Shown here piece after piece: positions 9,920 through 19,081 of a DNA stretch of 64,000 nucleotides (positions are counted from its first letter, which is position 1; the number at the start of each line of letters is the position of its first letter). The position numbers and the translations under genes are program-made. The stretch is from Rhodobacterales bacterium HKCCE2091 (GTDB lineage: Bacteria > Pseudomonadota > Alphaproteobacteria > Rhodobacterales > Rhodobacteraceae). Where the stretch lies: the NCBI GenBank assembly GCA_015689685.1, contig WVSL01000019.1, positions 21,610-85,609 on the forward strand. The letters run 5' to 3'. The notes beneath the pieces were generated by a model. The model saw only the letters and a program-made list of their open reading frames with translations. It did no database searches and was not told where the DNA came from.

Positions 9920-10740
9920 GCAACCTGCCCGGCAGCCTCGCGGAGATGTCGGTGGCGGTCCTGTCCACCGCCGACGGCCGCGCCAAGACCGCGCTGTCGC
10001 GGTGGTGCGCGGCCGAGTGGACCCGGGCGCGCGAAGAGGGCGAAAGGCTGCCCATCGGGTCGTTCGCGCCGCCGGACCGCCCTGCGCGGCCGGACCGTCC
10101 CGAACTCCTCGATCCCCGCGACGTGCCCCGGCGCAGGCCGGGGACGGAGGCCGGGCGCATCGCCCTTCTCCATGCCGTCGCGCATATCGAGCTGAACGCC
10201 GTGGACCTGCACTGGGACATCATCGCGCGCTTCACGGATACCCCGATGCCCGCCGGTTTCTACGACGACTGGGTGAAGGCCGCGGACGAGGAATCCAAGC
10301 ATTTCAACCTGATGTGCGACTGCCTTGAAGCGATGGGCAGCCATTACGGCGCCCTGCCCGCCCACGCGGGGATGTGGCGCGCGGCGGAGGACACCCGCGA
10401 CGACCTCCTGGCGCGTCTCGCCGTCGTGCCGATGGTGCTGGAGGCGCGCGGGCTCGACGTGACACCGGGCATGATCGAGGTGTTCCGCAAGGCCGGGGCC
10501 GCCGATGCGGTCGCTGCGCTGGAGACGATCTACGCCGAGGAGGTCCACCACGTCGCCTACGGCTCCAAGTGGTTCCATTTCCTCTGCGGGCGGGCCGACG
10601 CGGACCCGGTCGTGGTCTTCCACGATCTCGTCCGGCGGCACTTCCACGGCAACCTCAAGCCCCCCTTCAACGAGGAAAAGCGCGCCGAGGCCGGGATTCC
10701 GCCCGATTTCTACTGGCCGCTGGCAGAGGCGGAATCCTGA
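9916..10740 (+). CDS. DUF455 family ferritin-like protein
   Basis: A 274-residue protein of the DUF455 family, a ferritin-like four-helix diiron fold related to MiaE. Candidate metal ligands are seen in HAVAHIELNAVDLHWD, ADEESKHFN and YAEEVHHVAYG, which give the paired E-x-x-H pattern of ferritin-like enzymes. Its reaction is unknown. I take the TTG at 9916, which overlaps the bcp stop as TTGA. An ATG at 9946 is the alternative. Coupling to a peroxidase fits an oxygen- or peroxide-related job, but this is inference. It ends with FYWPLAEAES, a common family ending. Confidence 0.85.
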   Translation: MSNLPGSLAEMSVAVLSTADGRAKTALSRWCAAEWTRAREEGERLPIGSFAPPDRPARPDRPELLDPRDVPRRRPGTEAGRIALLHAVAHIELNAVDLHWDIIARFTDTPMPAGFYDDWVKAADEESKHFNLMCDCLEAMGSHYGALPAHAGMWRAAEDTRDDLLARLAVVPMVLEARGLDVTPGMIEVFRKAGAADAVAALETIYAEEVHHVAYGSKWFHFLCGRADADPVVVFHDLVRRHFHGNLKPPFNEEKRAEAGIPPDFYWPLAEAES

Positions 10741-10920
10741 CCCGCCAGATCGGCGGATTATTGCCGGAACCGGGGCCTGACACGGCGTAACCCCCCGGAG
10801 TTGCGATAAATCATTGTCCGGATCCGCCCGATGGGCTACCCCGACCGGGAAGGATCTGAAGGGACGACACGGCGCCTGGGGCGCCACACGACCAGCGTAA
10901 CAATACGAGGCGAGCGTGAC

Positions 10921-12261
10921 GTGTTCTCACGGCTAACAGACCGCATCAACGCGGCACTCGAACGGCATCTTCCGGAACAGCGTCTGTTCCTCAAGTCAGA
11001 CCAGGGCATGCGGTTCGTCCGCCTGAAGCCCGGCACACAGGCCACCATCATCCTCGGCGGAGCGCTCTTCGTGGGCTGGACCGCCATCGTCACCTCGATT
11101 TTCCTGATCGATACCATTTCCGCAGGCTCCGCCCGCGACCAGGCCGAGCGCGAACAGCTCGCCTACCGCACCCGGCTCAACCAGATGTCCGAACAGCGCG
11201 ACGCGAACCTCGCCGCCGCGCACCAGGCCCAGTCCCGCTTCGCCGTCGCGATGCAGGAAGTGTCCGACATGCAGTCCCGCCTGCTGGCGTCCGAGGAGCG
11301 CAGGCGCGAGCTTGAGACCGCGGTCGACGTGATCCAGACCACCCTGCGCCGGACCATGAGCGAACGCGATGCCGCGCGCGAGGAAGCCGAGCAGTACCGC
11401 GCCGAGATCGAGAGCGAGACCGGCGAGAGCTTCTCCGCCGCCAGCCGCCAGCGCGACCTGGAAGCCACGCTGGAGATGCTGACCGCCGCGCTGAGCGATG
11501 CCGCGCTCGAACGCGACGGCGCCTCCGCGGCCGAGCACGAGGCCTACGCGATGGTCGACCAGCTCCAGTTCGAAGCCGACCTCGCACGCGAGCGCAACCA
11601 GCGGATCTTCAGTCAGATCGAGGATGCGGTGGCCATGTCGATGGAGCCGCTGCAGGACATGTTCGACGCCACCGGCCTGCCGACCGACCAGATCCTGCGC
11701 CAGGTTCGCGAGGGATATTCCGGCCAGGGCGGCCCGCTGATGCCGATCACCATGTCGACCCGCGGCGAGGCTCCGGACGAGATCTCGGTCCGCGCGAACG
11801 AAGTGCTTGGCGCGCTTGACGAACTGAACGTCTACCGCATGGCCGCGCAGCAGATCCCGCTGTCGATCCCGGTCAATGGCGGGTTCCGCTACACCTCGGG
11901 CTTCGGCTACCGCACCGACCCGATCAACGGCGGCCGCCGGATGCACTCCGGCACCGATTTCGCCGGCTCCTCCGGCACCCCGATCGTCGCCACCGCCGAG
12001 GGCACCGTTGTCTTCGCCGGCCGTCAATCCGGCTACGGCAACGTGATCGAGATCCGTCACGCCTTCGGCGTCATGACCCGCTACGCCCATCTCTCGCGCA
12101 TCCGGGTGAGCGAGGGGGAAAGGGTCTCGCGCGGGGAGAGGATCGGTGATATGGGGAGCACCGGACGATCGACCGGTACACATCTGCACTACGAGGTGCA
12201 TGTCGATGACGAACCGGTCAATCCCATGACCTTCATCAGGGCAGGACAAGATGTTTTCTAA
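10921..12261 (+). CDS. M23 (LytM) family peptidase with DUF5930-type N-terminus
   Basis: The protein is 446 residues. A short cytoplasmic segment (FSRLTDRINAALERHLPEQR) is followed by one transmembrane helix near residues 45-65. A long periplasmic coiled coil spans about residues 75-250, and the C-terminal LytM endopeptidase domain follows. The zinc ligands are visible as MHSGTDFAG (H-x3-D) and HLHYEVH (H-x-H), so it should cleave peptidoglycan cross-bridges. I use GTG at 10921 because the protein then begins like its relatives. The upstream ATG at 10831 lacks a good ribosome site and adds low-complexity sequence. The last 11 bases overlap the bactofilin gene, a conserved pairing in which the filament may position the hydrolase. 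Confidence 0.9.
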   Translation: MFSRLTDRINAALERHLPEQRLFLKSDQGMRFVRLKPGTQATIILGGALFVGWTAIVTSIFLIDTISAGSARDQAEREQLAYRTRLNQMSEQRDANLAAAHQAQSRFAVAMQEVSDMQSRLLASEERRRELETAVDVIQTTLRRTMSERDAAREEAEQYRAEIESETGESFSAASRQRDLEATLEMLTAALSDAALERDGASAAEHEAYAMVDQLQFEADLARERNQRIFSQIEDAVAMSMEPLQDMFDATGLPTDQILRQVREGYSGQGGPLMPITMSTRGEAPDEISVRANEVLGALDELNVYRMAAQQIPLSIPVNGGFRYTSGFGYRTDPINGGRRMHSGTDFAGSSGTPIVATAEGTVVFAGRQSGYGNVIEIRHAFGVMTRYAHLSRIRVSEGERVSRGERIGDMGSTGRSTGTHLHYEVHVDDEPVNPMTFIRAGQDVF

Positions 12262-12817
12262 ATCCAAGATCAACGAGCCTGGGCCGAAACAGGGCGACAC
12301 GAGCGCGTCCGACCAGTCCCACGCCTCCTCCCCCGCCCCCACAACCGGAACGAGCCCCGCACCCTCCATGAATCAGGCACCCAAGGCCAAACCGCCCGCA
12401 TCGACGCTTTCCGCCGACCTCACCATCGTGGGGAACATCCGCAGCACCGGTGACATCCTCGTCGAAGGCACCGTGCAGGGCGATATCCGCGCCCACCTGC
12501 TGACCGTTGGCGAAGGCGCGACCGTCGAGGGCGAGATCGTGGCCGACGACATCGTCGTGACCGGCCGGGTGACCGGCAAGGTGCGCGGTCTGAAGGTCCG
12601 GCTGACTTCCAGCGCGGTGGTCGAGGGCGACATCATCCACAAGACCATCGCCATCGAGAGCGGTGCGCATTTCGAAGGCTCGGTGCAGCGGCAGGAAGAC
12701 CCGCTCGCCGGCGGCCCCGGCGCCCCGAAGCCGAGCGCGGCACAGGCCGCCTCCGCCGCGCCGAAACCGGCCGCGCCCTCCGCGCCGACGCCGAAGCCGG
12801 CCGAGACCAAGGCCTGA
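12251..12817 (+). CDS. Bactofilin (polymer-forming cytoskeletal protein)
   Basis: A 188-residue protein. The central DUF583 beta-helix (about residues 48-140) is built of short repeats such as DLTIVGNIRSTGDILVEG and VEGEIVADDIVVTGRVTGKVRG. It is flanked by a Pro/Ser-rich N-terminus and an Ala/Pro-rich C-terminal tail. Bactofilins self-assemble into membrane-associated filaments without nucleotide and localise cell-wall enzymes. The ATG lies inside the end of the M23 peptidase gene with an AGGA-type site, so the two are co-translated. Confidence 0.93.
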   Translation: MFSKSKINEPGPKQGDTSASDQSHASSPAPTTGTSPAPSMNQAPKAKPPASTLSADLTIVGNIRSTGDILVEGTVQGDIRAHLLTVGEGATVEGEIVADDIVVTGRVTGKVRGLKVRLTSSAVVEGDIIHKTIAIESGAHFEGSVQRQEDPLAGGPGAPKPSAAQAASAAPKPAAPSAPTPKPAETKA

Positions 12818-12830
12818 CCCGGCCGCCCGC

Positions 12831-14288
12831 GTGACCCACGCGGAAGACACCGGACAGATCGACCGAAAGCCGGGCCCCGTGCCCGGCTTTTGCGCGCCCG
12901 GGGACCGGCGTTTCGTCCTGATCGCGGCGATCCTCGCGTCCGCGCTCGGTTTCATCGACGGCACGCTCGTCGCGCTGGCCCTGCCGGTGATGCGCGAGGG
13001 GCTCGGCGCCTCGCTGGCCGAGGCGCAGTGGATCCAGAACGGCTATCTCCTGCCCCTTTCGGCACTGATCCTGCTCGGCGGCGCGCTCGGCGACCGGTTC
13101 GGGCTCGCGCGGGTGTTCTCTCTCGGGATCGGCGTCTTCGTCGCGGCCTCGCTGCTCTGCGCGGCCGCGCCTACGCCCGGCATCCTGATCGCGGCGCGCG
13201 TGGTCCAGGGGATCGGCGCGGCGATGATGGTGCCGGGGTCGCTCGCACTCATCGCGCGCGCCTACCCGCGCGAGGAGCGGGGCCGCGCGATCGGGATCTG
13301 GGCCGCGGCCTCCGCGCTCACCACGGCGATCGGCCCGATCCTCGCCGGCCTCGCGCTCAGCTTCGGCGGGCCGGGCATCTGGCGGTTCCTGTTCGCGATC
13401 AACCTGCCGTTCGGCGCTATCGCTCTCTGGCTCGTCGTGACCCGCGTGGCCCGCGACCCCGCGCGGCCCGACCGCCCGCTCGACCTGCCGGGCGCGGCCC
13501 TGGCCACGGCAGCGCTCGGACTGCTCGCCGCGGGCCTGACCGAGGGCGGCCATGCCACGCTCGCCGCCATCGGGATCGGGCTCATGGCCGCCTTCGTTGC
13601 CTGGGAGGCACGTGCGCCTGCACCGATGATCCCGCTGTCGCTGTTCCGCGACCGCGGCTTCGCCGCCGCGAACGCGTCGACCCTCCTGCTCTACTTCGCG
13701 CTGTCCGCGGTCATGTTCTACCTGCCAATGCTGCTGGTGGCGGGCTGGCGGGAACCGGAGATCAGCGCCTCGGCCGCCTTCGCGCCGCTGTCGGTCATGA
13801 TCCCCGCCCTGTCTGCCCGCGCCGGCGCGCTCGCAACCCGGCACGGCCCCGGCCCGCTGATCGGCGTCGGCGGGCTGCTTGTCGCGGCGGGATTCACCGC
13901 GCTGGCCCTGGTCGTCCCGAGCCACGAGATGTGGACCCGCGTCCTTCCCGCGACGACGCTGATGGGGGTCGGCATGGGCCTCGTCGTCGCGCCGCTGTCG
14001 ACCGCGATCATGGCCGCCGTGCCCGAGGATCGCTCGGGCACCGCGTCGGGCATCAACAACGCGGTCGCGCGGATGGCAGGCATGATCGCGGTTGCGGTGC
14101 TCGGCACGCTGGCGGCCGCGGTCTACGGCGCGGCGGGCGGCACCGGCAGCTACGGCGCGTTCTCGGACGCCGCCGGGCACGTCGCGGCGATGGACCGCGC
14201 GTTCCAGGCGGTGGCGCTGTCGGCGGGCGCCGCGGCGGCGTTCGGCGCGATCCTCGCGCTCGTCTTCATCCCGCGGCAGCGCAGCTAG
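12831..14288 (+). CDS. DHA2-type MFS efflux transporter (EmrB/QacA-like)
   Basis: A 485-residue polytopic protein with about 14 hydrophobic segments. DHA2 hallmarks are FIDGTLVALALPVMREGL in helix 1, EAQWIQNGYLL, the loop GALGDRFGLARV and a motif-C-like region, GIWAAASALTTAIGPILAG. Such pumps export toxic hydrophobic compounds with proton exchange. The substrate is unknown. I start at GTG 12831, directly after the bactofilin stop. The upstream frame is an Arg/Pro-rich shadow of bactofilin. Its TAG stop shares CTAG with the stop of the convergent DUF2189 gene. Confidence 0.87.
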   Translation: MTHAEDTGQIDRKPGPVPGFCAPGDRRFVLIAAILASALGFIDGTLVALALPVMREGLGASLAEAQWIQNGYLLPLSALILLGGALGDRFGLARVFSLGIGVFVAASLLCAAAPTPGILIAARVVQGIGAAMMVPGSLALIARAYPREERGRAIGIWAAASALTTAIGPILAGLALSFGGPGIWRFLFAINLPFGAIALWLVVTRVARDPARPDRPLDLPGAALATAALGLLAAGLTEGGHATLAAIGIGLMAAFVAWEARAPAPMIPLSLFRDRGFAAANASTLLLYFALSAVMFYLPMLLVAGWREPEISASAAFAPLSVMIPALSARAGALATRHGPGPLIGVGGLLVAAGFTALALVVPSHEMWTRVLPATTLMGVGMGLVVAPLSTAIMAAVPEDRSGTASGINNAVARMAGMIAVAVLGTLAAAVYGAAGGTGSYGAFSDAAGHVAAMDRAFQAVALSAGAAAAFGAILALVFIPRQRS

Positions 14289-15076
14289 GCGTCGGCGGGA
14301 ACAAGGGCGCGGCGGTAGATGTGCCAGGTCGCGTGGCCGAGCATCGGGAACACCACGATCAGCCCCAGGAAGGCCGGGATCATCGCCGCGAAGGTCAGCA
14401 CCGCGATGATGACGCCCCATGACAGCATCACGCCCGGATTGCGGAGCACCACCGAGAAGCTGGTGATCATCGCGGTGACGTAGTCCAGTTCCTTGTCGAG
14501 CAGCAGCGGCAGCGACACCACCGTGATCGCGAACAGGATCGTCGCGAAGATCGCGCCGAAGGCGGACCCCACGGCCAGCATCAGGAGACCCTGGGGTTCC
14601 AGCAGGAAGGCGTAGGAGGTCGAGACGTTCACCAGCGTCATGCGCCCGAGGAACAGGGCGAAGAGCATGTGGGCGAAGAACGACCAGAACAGGAAGTAGA
14701 CGATGATGACCCACGCCATCGACGGAAGCTGCCGGTTGCGCTGGCGCCAGATCACGCCGAGGATCTCGCGGATGGTCCAGCCCTGCCCCTGTTCCAGGCG
14801 GTGTGAGATCTCGTAGAGCCCCGCCGCCGCGAACGGGCCGAGCAGCGGGAAACCGACCGTCACCGGCAGCGCCCACCAGATCTCTCCCGCGCGGAACATG
14901 AGCCAGTAGATGAGCAACCCGCCAAGCGCGTAGAACACGCCGAAGAACAGCCCCATCGCGGGGGCGCGGCGAAAGTCCCGCCAACCGGAGGCCAGCGCCG
15001 CGCGCAAGTCCGACAGGTGCATCTCGGCCACCGCCGGAACCGCCGAGGGCGCGATATGCCCGCTTGCATCCGTCAT
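14285..15076 (-). CDS. DUF2189 family integral membrane protein
   Basis: A 263-residue membrane protein of the DUF2189 family with about six hydrophobic segments, beginning around ALASGWRDFRRAPAMGLFFG. It also shows the family-typical HMLFALFLGRM and FPMLGHATWHIYRRA. Members often sit near cytochrome-oxidase or envelope genes, but their function is unknown. I use the ATG at 15076 (MTDASGH), which follows a GGGGGGAT site. An ATG six codons earlier is possible. It converges with the MFS gene, sharing the four bases CTAG. Confidence 0.85.
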   Translation of the reverse strand: MTDASGHIAPSAVPAVAEMHLSDLRAALASGWRDFRRAPAMGLFFGVFYALGGLLIYWLMFRAGEIWWALPVTVGFPLLGPFAAAGLYEISHRLEQGQGWTIREILGVIWRQRNRQLPSMAWVIIVYFLFWSFFAHMLFALFLGRMTLVNVSTSYAFLLEPQGLLMLAVGSAFGAIFATILFAITVVSLPLLLDKELDYVTAMITSFSVVLRNPGVMLSWGVIIAVLTFAAMIPAFLGLIVVFPMLGHATWHIYRRALVPADA

Positions 15077-15197
15077 CGGTATCCCCCCTGTCACCGCCGC
15101 GCGGGGGGCGTGCCCCCATGCGTCCTCCTCCGCCCCGGACTATAGCGGAGCGCGGATCGGGCGGACAAGCGCGCGGGTCTCGCGGCGCGGCGCGGGG

Positions 15198-16319
15198 TCA
15201 GTCGGCGCGGGCGTCGGCGCGGCTCTTGCCGCTGGCATCCATCGCCAGCGTCGAGGCCATGAGCCCGTCGAGATCGCCGTCGAGAACGCTCTGCGTGTCG
15301 GAGGTCTCGTAGCCCGTCCGCAGGTCCTTCACCATCTGGTAGGGTTGCAGGACGTAGGACCGGATCTGGTTGCCCCACCCGGCATCGCCCTTCGCTTCGT
15401 GCAGCGCATTGACCTCGGCGTTCCGCCGGTCGAGTTCCATCTGGTAGAGCCGCGATTTCAGCGCCTTCATGGCGATGTCGCGGTTCTGGTGCTGCGACTT
15501 CTCGGAACTGGTGACGACGATTCCGGTCGGGTGGTGCGTGATCCGCACGGCGGAGTCCGTCGTGTTGACGTGCTGGCCGCCCGCGCCCGAGGACCGGAAC
15601 GTGTCGATCCGGATGTCGGCGGGGTTCACCTCGATCTCGATGTTGTCGTCGATCACCGGGTAGGCGCCGACGGCCGCGAAGGAGGTCTCGCGCGTGCCCT
15701 TGCCGAAGGGCGAGATCCGCACCAGCCGGTGCGTGCCGCTCTCGGACTTCAGCCAGCCATAGGCGTTGTGGCCCTTGATCTGGTAGGTGACGGACTTGAT
15801 CCCGGCCTCGGCGCCGGGCTGCTCTTCCTGCAACTCGACCTCGAAGCCGCGGCTTTCGGCCCACCGGACATACATCCGCGCCAGCATCGCCGCCCAGTCG
15901 CAGGCCTCGGTCCCGCCCGCGCCGGCCTTGATCTCCAGGAAGCTGTCGTTCGGGTCGCTCTCGCCGTTTAGGAGCGCCTCCAGCTCCTTCTGCGCGGCGG
16001 TCTCGACCAGCTTCGCCAGCGCCGCCTCGGCATCGGCCACGACTTCCTCGTCGCCCTCGGCCTCGCCGAGCTCGATCAGTTCCACGTTGTCGGTAAGCGC
16101 GCCCGCGATCGTGTCGTAGGTGCCCATCTGGTCGATCAGCGTCTGCCGGTCGCGCATCAGCTTCTGCGCCTTGGCCTGGTCGTTCCAGAGATCGGGATCC
16201 TCGATCATGGCGTTGAATTCCTCGAGCCGGTGCGGCGCGGTCTCGCGGTCCATCCGCTGCGCCAGGAGCTTCAGCGAATTCTGCACCTTCTCGACATGGC
16301 CCTGGGTCTCGGCCCGCAT
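15198..16319 (-). CDS. prfB: Peptide chain release factor 2
   Basis: RF2 ends translation at UGA and UAA. The 373-residue protein has the codon-recognition SPF tripeptide (RISPFGKG) and the catalytic GGQ loop (SSGAGGQHVNTTDS). The gene is a single continuous frame. The in-frame UGA that drives the autoregulatory +1 frameshift near codon 26 of E. coli prfB is absent, as I would expect in this lineage. A GAGGAAC site precedes the ATG. It follows mrcA by about 70 bp, a conserved rhodobacterial order. Confidence 0.96.
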   Translation of the reverse strand: MRAETQGHVEKVQNSLKLLAQRMDRETAPHRLEEFNAMIEDPDLWNDQAKAQKLMRDRQTLIDQMGTYDTIAGALTDNVELIELGEAEGDEEVVADAEAALAKLVETAAQKELEALLNGESDPNDSFLEIKAGAGGTEACDWAAMLARMYVRWAESRGFEVELQEEQPGAEAGIKSVTYQIKGHNAYGWLKSESGTHRLVRISPFGKGTRETSFAAVGAYPVIDDNIEIEVNPADIRIDTFRSSGAGGQHVNTTDSAVRITHHPTGIVVTSSEKSQHQNRDIAMKALKSRLYQMELDRRNAEVNALHEAKGDAGWGNQIRSYVLQPYQMVKDLRTGYETSDTQSVLDGDLDGLMASTLAMDASGKSRADARAD

Positions 16320-16388
16320 GACGTTCCTCTTCGTAACTCAGGGGTGTGATCTAGCCGCCCGGCGGGGCCGCTGCAAGCGCGGCCCGGC

Positions 16389-18986
16389 CTAGTAGAGCCC
16401 GCCCGAACTCAGCGTTCCGAAGTCGGTGCCGGTCGGGACCTCGGCGTTTTCGCCGGTGGCGGTGGTCACGGTCTGGCGGTCGGGCGCGATCACGGTCTCG
16501 TCGCTCGCGTCCTCGCCGCGGCCGAACATCGGCAGGTTCGATCCCATCGCGAACCCGCCGTCGATGTAGCCGAGCAGGCCGAAGCCGGGTTCCTCGCCGG
16601 TGCGGAAGTATTCCTGCACCACGTACTCGCCCCAGGACCCGTCGGGCAGGCGCTGGCCCGTGTAGCGGTCGATGGGGAAGAAGCGGCCGCCCGGCGGCAC
16701 CTCGAACGGGCCGCCGCCGTATTCCTCGATCGCGGTCTGCATGAACTCGTTGAAGACCGGCCCGCAGATGCCGCCGCCCGAGGCCGCGCGACCGAGGCTT
16801 CGCGGCTGGTCGTAGCCGATGTAGCAGCCCGCCACGATGGTCGAGGAAAAGCCGACGAACCACACGTCGCGGGCCTCGTTCGTGGTGCCGGTCTTGCCCG
16901 CGATCGGTACCGGCAGGTTGACCGTGCCGGACGCCGTGCCGCGCTGGACGACGCCCTGCATCATGGAGGTGAGCTGGTAGGCGGTGATCGGGTCCATCAC
17001 CCGCTCGCGGTTCGAGACGATACGCGGGCCGAAGCCTTCGGGCAGGTCGGGCAGTTCGCAATCGGTGCAGAGCCGCTGATCGTGGCTGTAGACGGTGGTG
17101 CCGAACCGGTCCTGCACCCGGTCGACCAGCGTGGGTTCCACCCGCTCGCCGCCGTTGGCGAACATCGCGTAGGCCGCGACCATGCGGAACAGCGTGGTTT
17201 CCTGCGACCCGAGGGAGTTGGCGAGGTACGGCGCGAGATCGTCGTAGACGCCGAAGCGTTCGGCATAGGCCGCGACCCGGTCCATGCCGATTTCCTGAGC
17301 CAGCCGCACGGTCATCAGGTTCCGCGACCGCTCGATCCCGGTGCGAAGCGGCGCGGGGCCGTAGAACTCGTGGCTGGCGTTGGTCGGCCGCCAGATGCCT
17401 TCCTCGGTCTCCACCTCGATCGGCGCGTCGATGACGATGGTGTTCGGGCTGTAGCCGGAATCCAGCGCGGCGGCGTAGACGAAGGGCTTGAAGCTCGATC
17501 CCGGTTGCCGGGTCGCGAGCGTGGCGCGGTTGAACTCGGACGCCTGATAGGAAAACCCGCCCTGCATCGCCAGCACGCGGCCGGTGTTCACGTCCATCGC
17601 CATGAACCCGCCCTGCACCTCGGGGATCTGGCGGAGCGACCAGCGGCGGAAGCTGCCGTCGCCGTTGTTAAGCCGGCGCACCAGCACCACGTCGCCCACG
17701 TCGAGCAGGTCGCCCGCCACCCGCGCGCGGTTGCCGCGGTTGCCGTCCGCGTCCACGGGCCGGGCCCAGGTCACGTCCTCGGCGGGGATGAAATGGCCGT
17801 CCTCGTCCTCGGCGACACCCTCGATCCCGATCCGGGCGGCGCTGTCGCCGACCGACAGGACCACCGCGGGATGCCATCCCTCGACATCGCGGGGCACGTC
17901 GGCGGCGGCCAGCGCGGCGCGCCAGTCGGCCTCGGTGCCCAGGAGATCCGGTTCGACTTGGTCCTCCGGCCCGCGGTAGACGCCGAGGTTGCGGTCGAAA
18001 TCCTCGAGCGCGCGGCGCAGCGCCACCTCGGCCGCGCGTTGCAGGCTTTCGTCCATCGTCGCGCGCACCGAATAGCCCGCCGACAAGAACCGGTCCGAGC
18101 CGAAATCCTCGGACAGCTGCCGCCGGATCTCGTCGGTGAAGTAGCTCCGCGGCGGAATGGAGCGCTGGAACGGGTCGATGGCGCCGCTCTGGACGGTCTC
18201 GAGCGGCGTGGCGATGGCTGTCTCGTACTCCGCGTCGGTCAGGTATCCGTTCTCCCACATCTCGCGCAGCACGAAGTCGCGCCGCGCAACGGCGCGCTCG
18301 GTGTAGCGGACGGGGTGGAAGCGGGCGGGGTTCTGCGGCAGGCCGGCGAGGTAGGCCGCCTGCGCCGGTGTCAGTTCCGACAGCGCGGCGTCGAAATAGG
18401 TGCGCGCCGCGGCAGCGATGCCGTGGGCGTTCAGGCCGAACTCGATCTCGTTGAGGTAGACCTCGATGATCTGTTCCTTCGACATGGATTGCTCCATGCG
18501 GACGGCAAGGATGATCTCCCGGATCTTGCGCTCGATGGTCCGGTCCGAGGACAGGAGCAGGTTCTTCGCCACCTGCTGCGTGATGGTGGAGGCGCCGCGC
18601 AGGGTCTCGCCCCGCGTCACCACAGCGTCGATCACCGCGGCGACCATCTGGCGCGCGTCGAAGCCGCCGTGCTCGAAGAAGTTGCGGTCCTCGGCCGAGA
18701 TCACCGCCTCCATCACGAGGTCGGGAATGTCCTCGGCCGAGACGTAGATGCGGACCTCGCCCTCGCGGCTGAACTCGTCCATGATCTGCCCCTCGCCCGA
18801 GTAGATCCGGCTGATCGTGGCGGGGTTGTACTGGGCCAGTGTCTGGTGGTCCGGCAGGTCGCGGGAATACATGAAGATGATGCCGCCGATACCGATGGCG
18901 GCCATGACCAGCCCGTTGAACACGAGGCTGAACAGCGCGCCGAAGATACCGATCACGAACCGCAACATTCCGGGGGCCTGCCTCAT
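16389..18986 (-). CDS. mrcA: Penicillin-binding protein 1A (bifunctional transglycosylase/transpeptidase)
   Basis: An 865-residue class A PBP. It has an N-terminal membrane anchor (about residues 8-40), a GT51 transglycosylase domain with the catalytic glutamate in SAEDRNFFEHGGFD (about E99) and GASTITQQVAKN, and an OB-like insert. The transpeptidase domain carries SSFKPF (S-x-x-K), SRN and KTGTT. It polymerises and cross-links peptidoglycan. I begin at ATG 18986 (MRQAPG). ATG 18968 (MLRFVIG) is equally possible. It belongs to the rne-amiC-mrcA-prfB neighbourhood, but here a plus-strand methyltransferase gene separates it from amiC. Confidence 0.95.
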   Translation of the reverse strand: MRQAPGMLRFVIGIFGALFSLVFNGLVMAAIGIGGIIFMYSRDLPDHQTLAQYNPATISRIYSGEGQIMDEFSREGEVRIYVSAEDIPDLVMEAVISAEDRNFFEHGGFDARQMVAAVIDAVVTRGETLRGASTITQQVAKNLLLSSDRTIERKIREIILAVRMEQSMSKEQIIEVYLNEIEFGLNAHGIAAAARTYFDAALSELTPAQAAYLAGLPQNPARFHPVRYTERAVARRDFVLREMWENGYLTDAEYETAIATPLETVQSGAIDPFQRSIPPRSYFTDEIRRQLSEDFGSDRFLSAGYSVRATMDESLQRAAEVALRRALEDFDRNLGVYRGPEDQVEPDLLGTEADWRAALAAADVPRDVEGWHPAVVLSVGDSAARIGIEGVAEDEDGHFIPAEDVTWARPVDADGNRGNRARVAGDLLDVGDVVLVRRLNNGDGSFRRWSLRQIPEVQGGFMAMDVNTGRVLAMQGGFSYQASEFNRATLATRQPGSSFKPFVYAAALDSGYSPNTIVIDAPIEVETEEGIWRPTNASHEFYGPAPLRTGIERSRNLMTVRLAQEIGMDRVAAYAERFGVYDDLAPYLANSLGSQETTLFRMVAAYAMFANGGERVEPTLVDRVQDRFGTTVYSHDQRLCTDCELPDLPEGFGPRIVSNRERVMDPITAYQLTSMMQGVVQRGTASGTVNLPVPIAGKTGTTNEARDVWFVGFSSTIVAGCYIGYDQPRSLGRAASGGGICGPVFNEFMQTAIEEYGGGPFEVPPGGRFFPIDRYTGQRLPDGSWGEYVVQEYFRTGEEPGFGLLGYIDGGFAMGSNLPMFGRGEDASDETVIAPDRQTVTTATGENAEVPTGTDFGTLSSGGLY

Positions 18987-19081
18987 GGGAACGGGTGCAT
19001 GGCTTATACGCGGGGACGGCCGGGGGGTCAAAAGGCGCGGTGCGCTTCCGGCGATCACGATTTTCGGGCAGGCTCCGCGCC

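Noticed and set aside
15198..16319. Programmed frameshift in prfB
   Set aside because: The frame is continuous from ATG to the end, and no in-frame TGA or slippery CTT-TGA is present.
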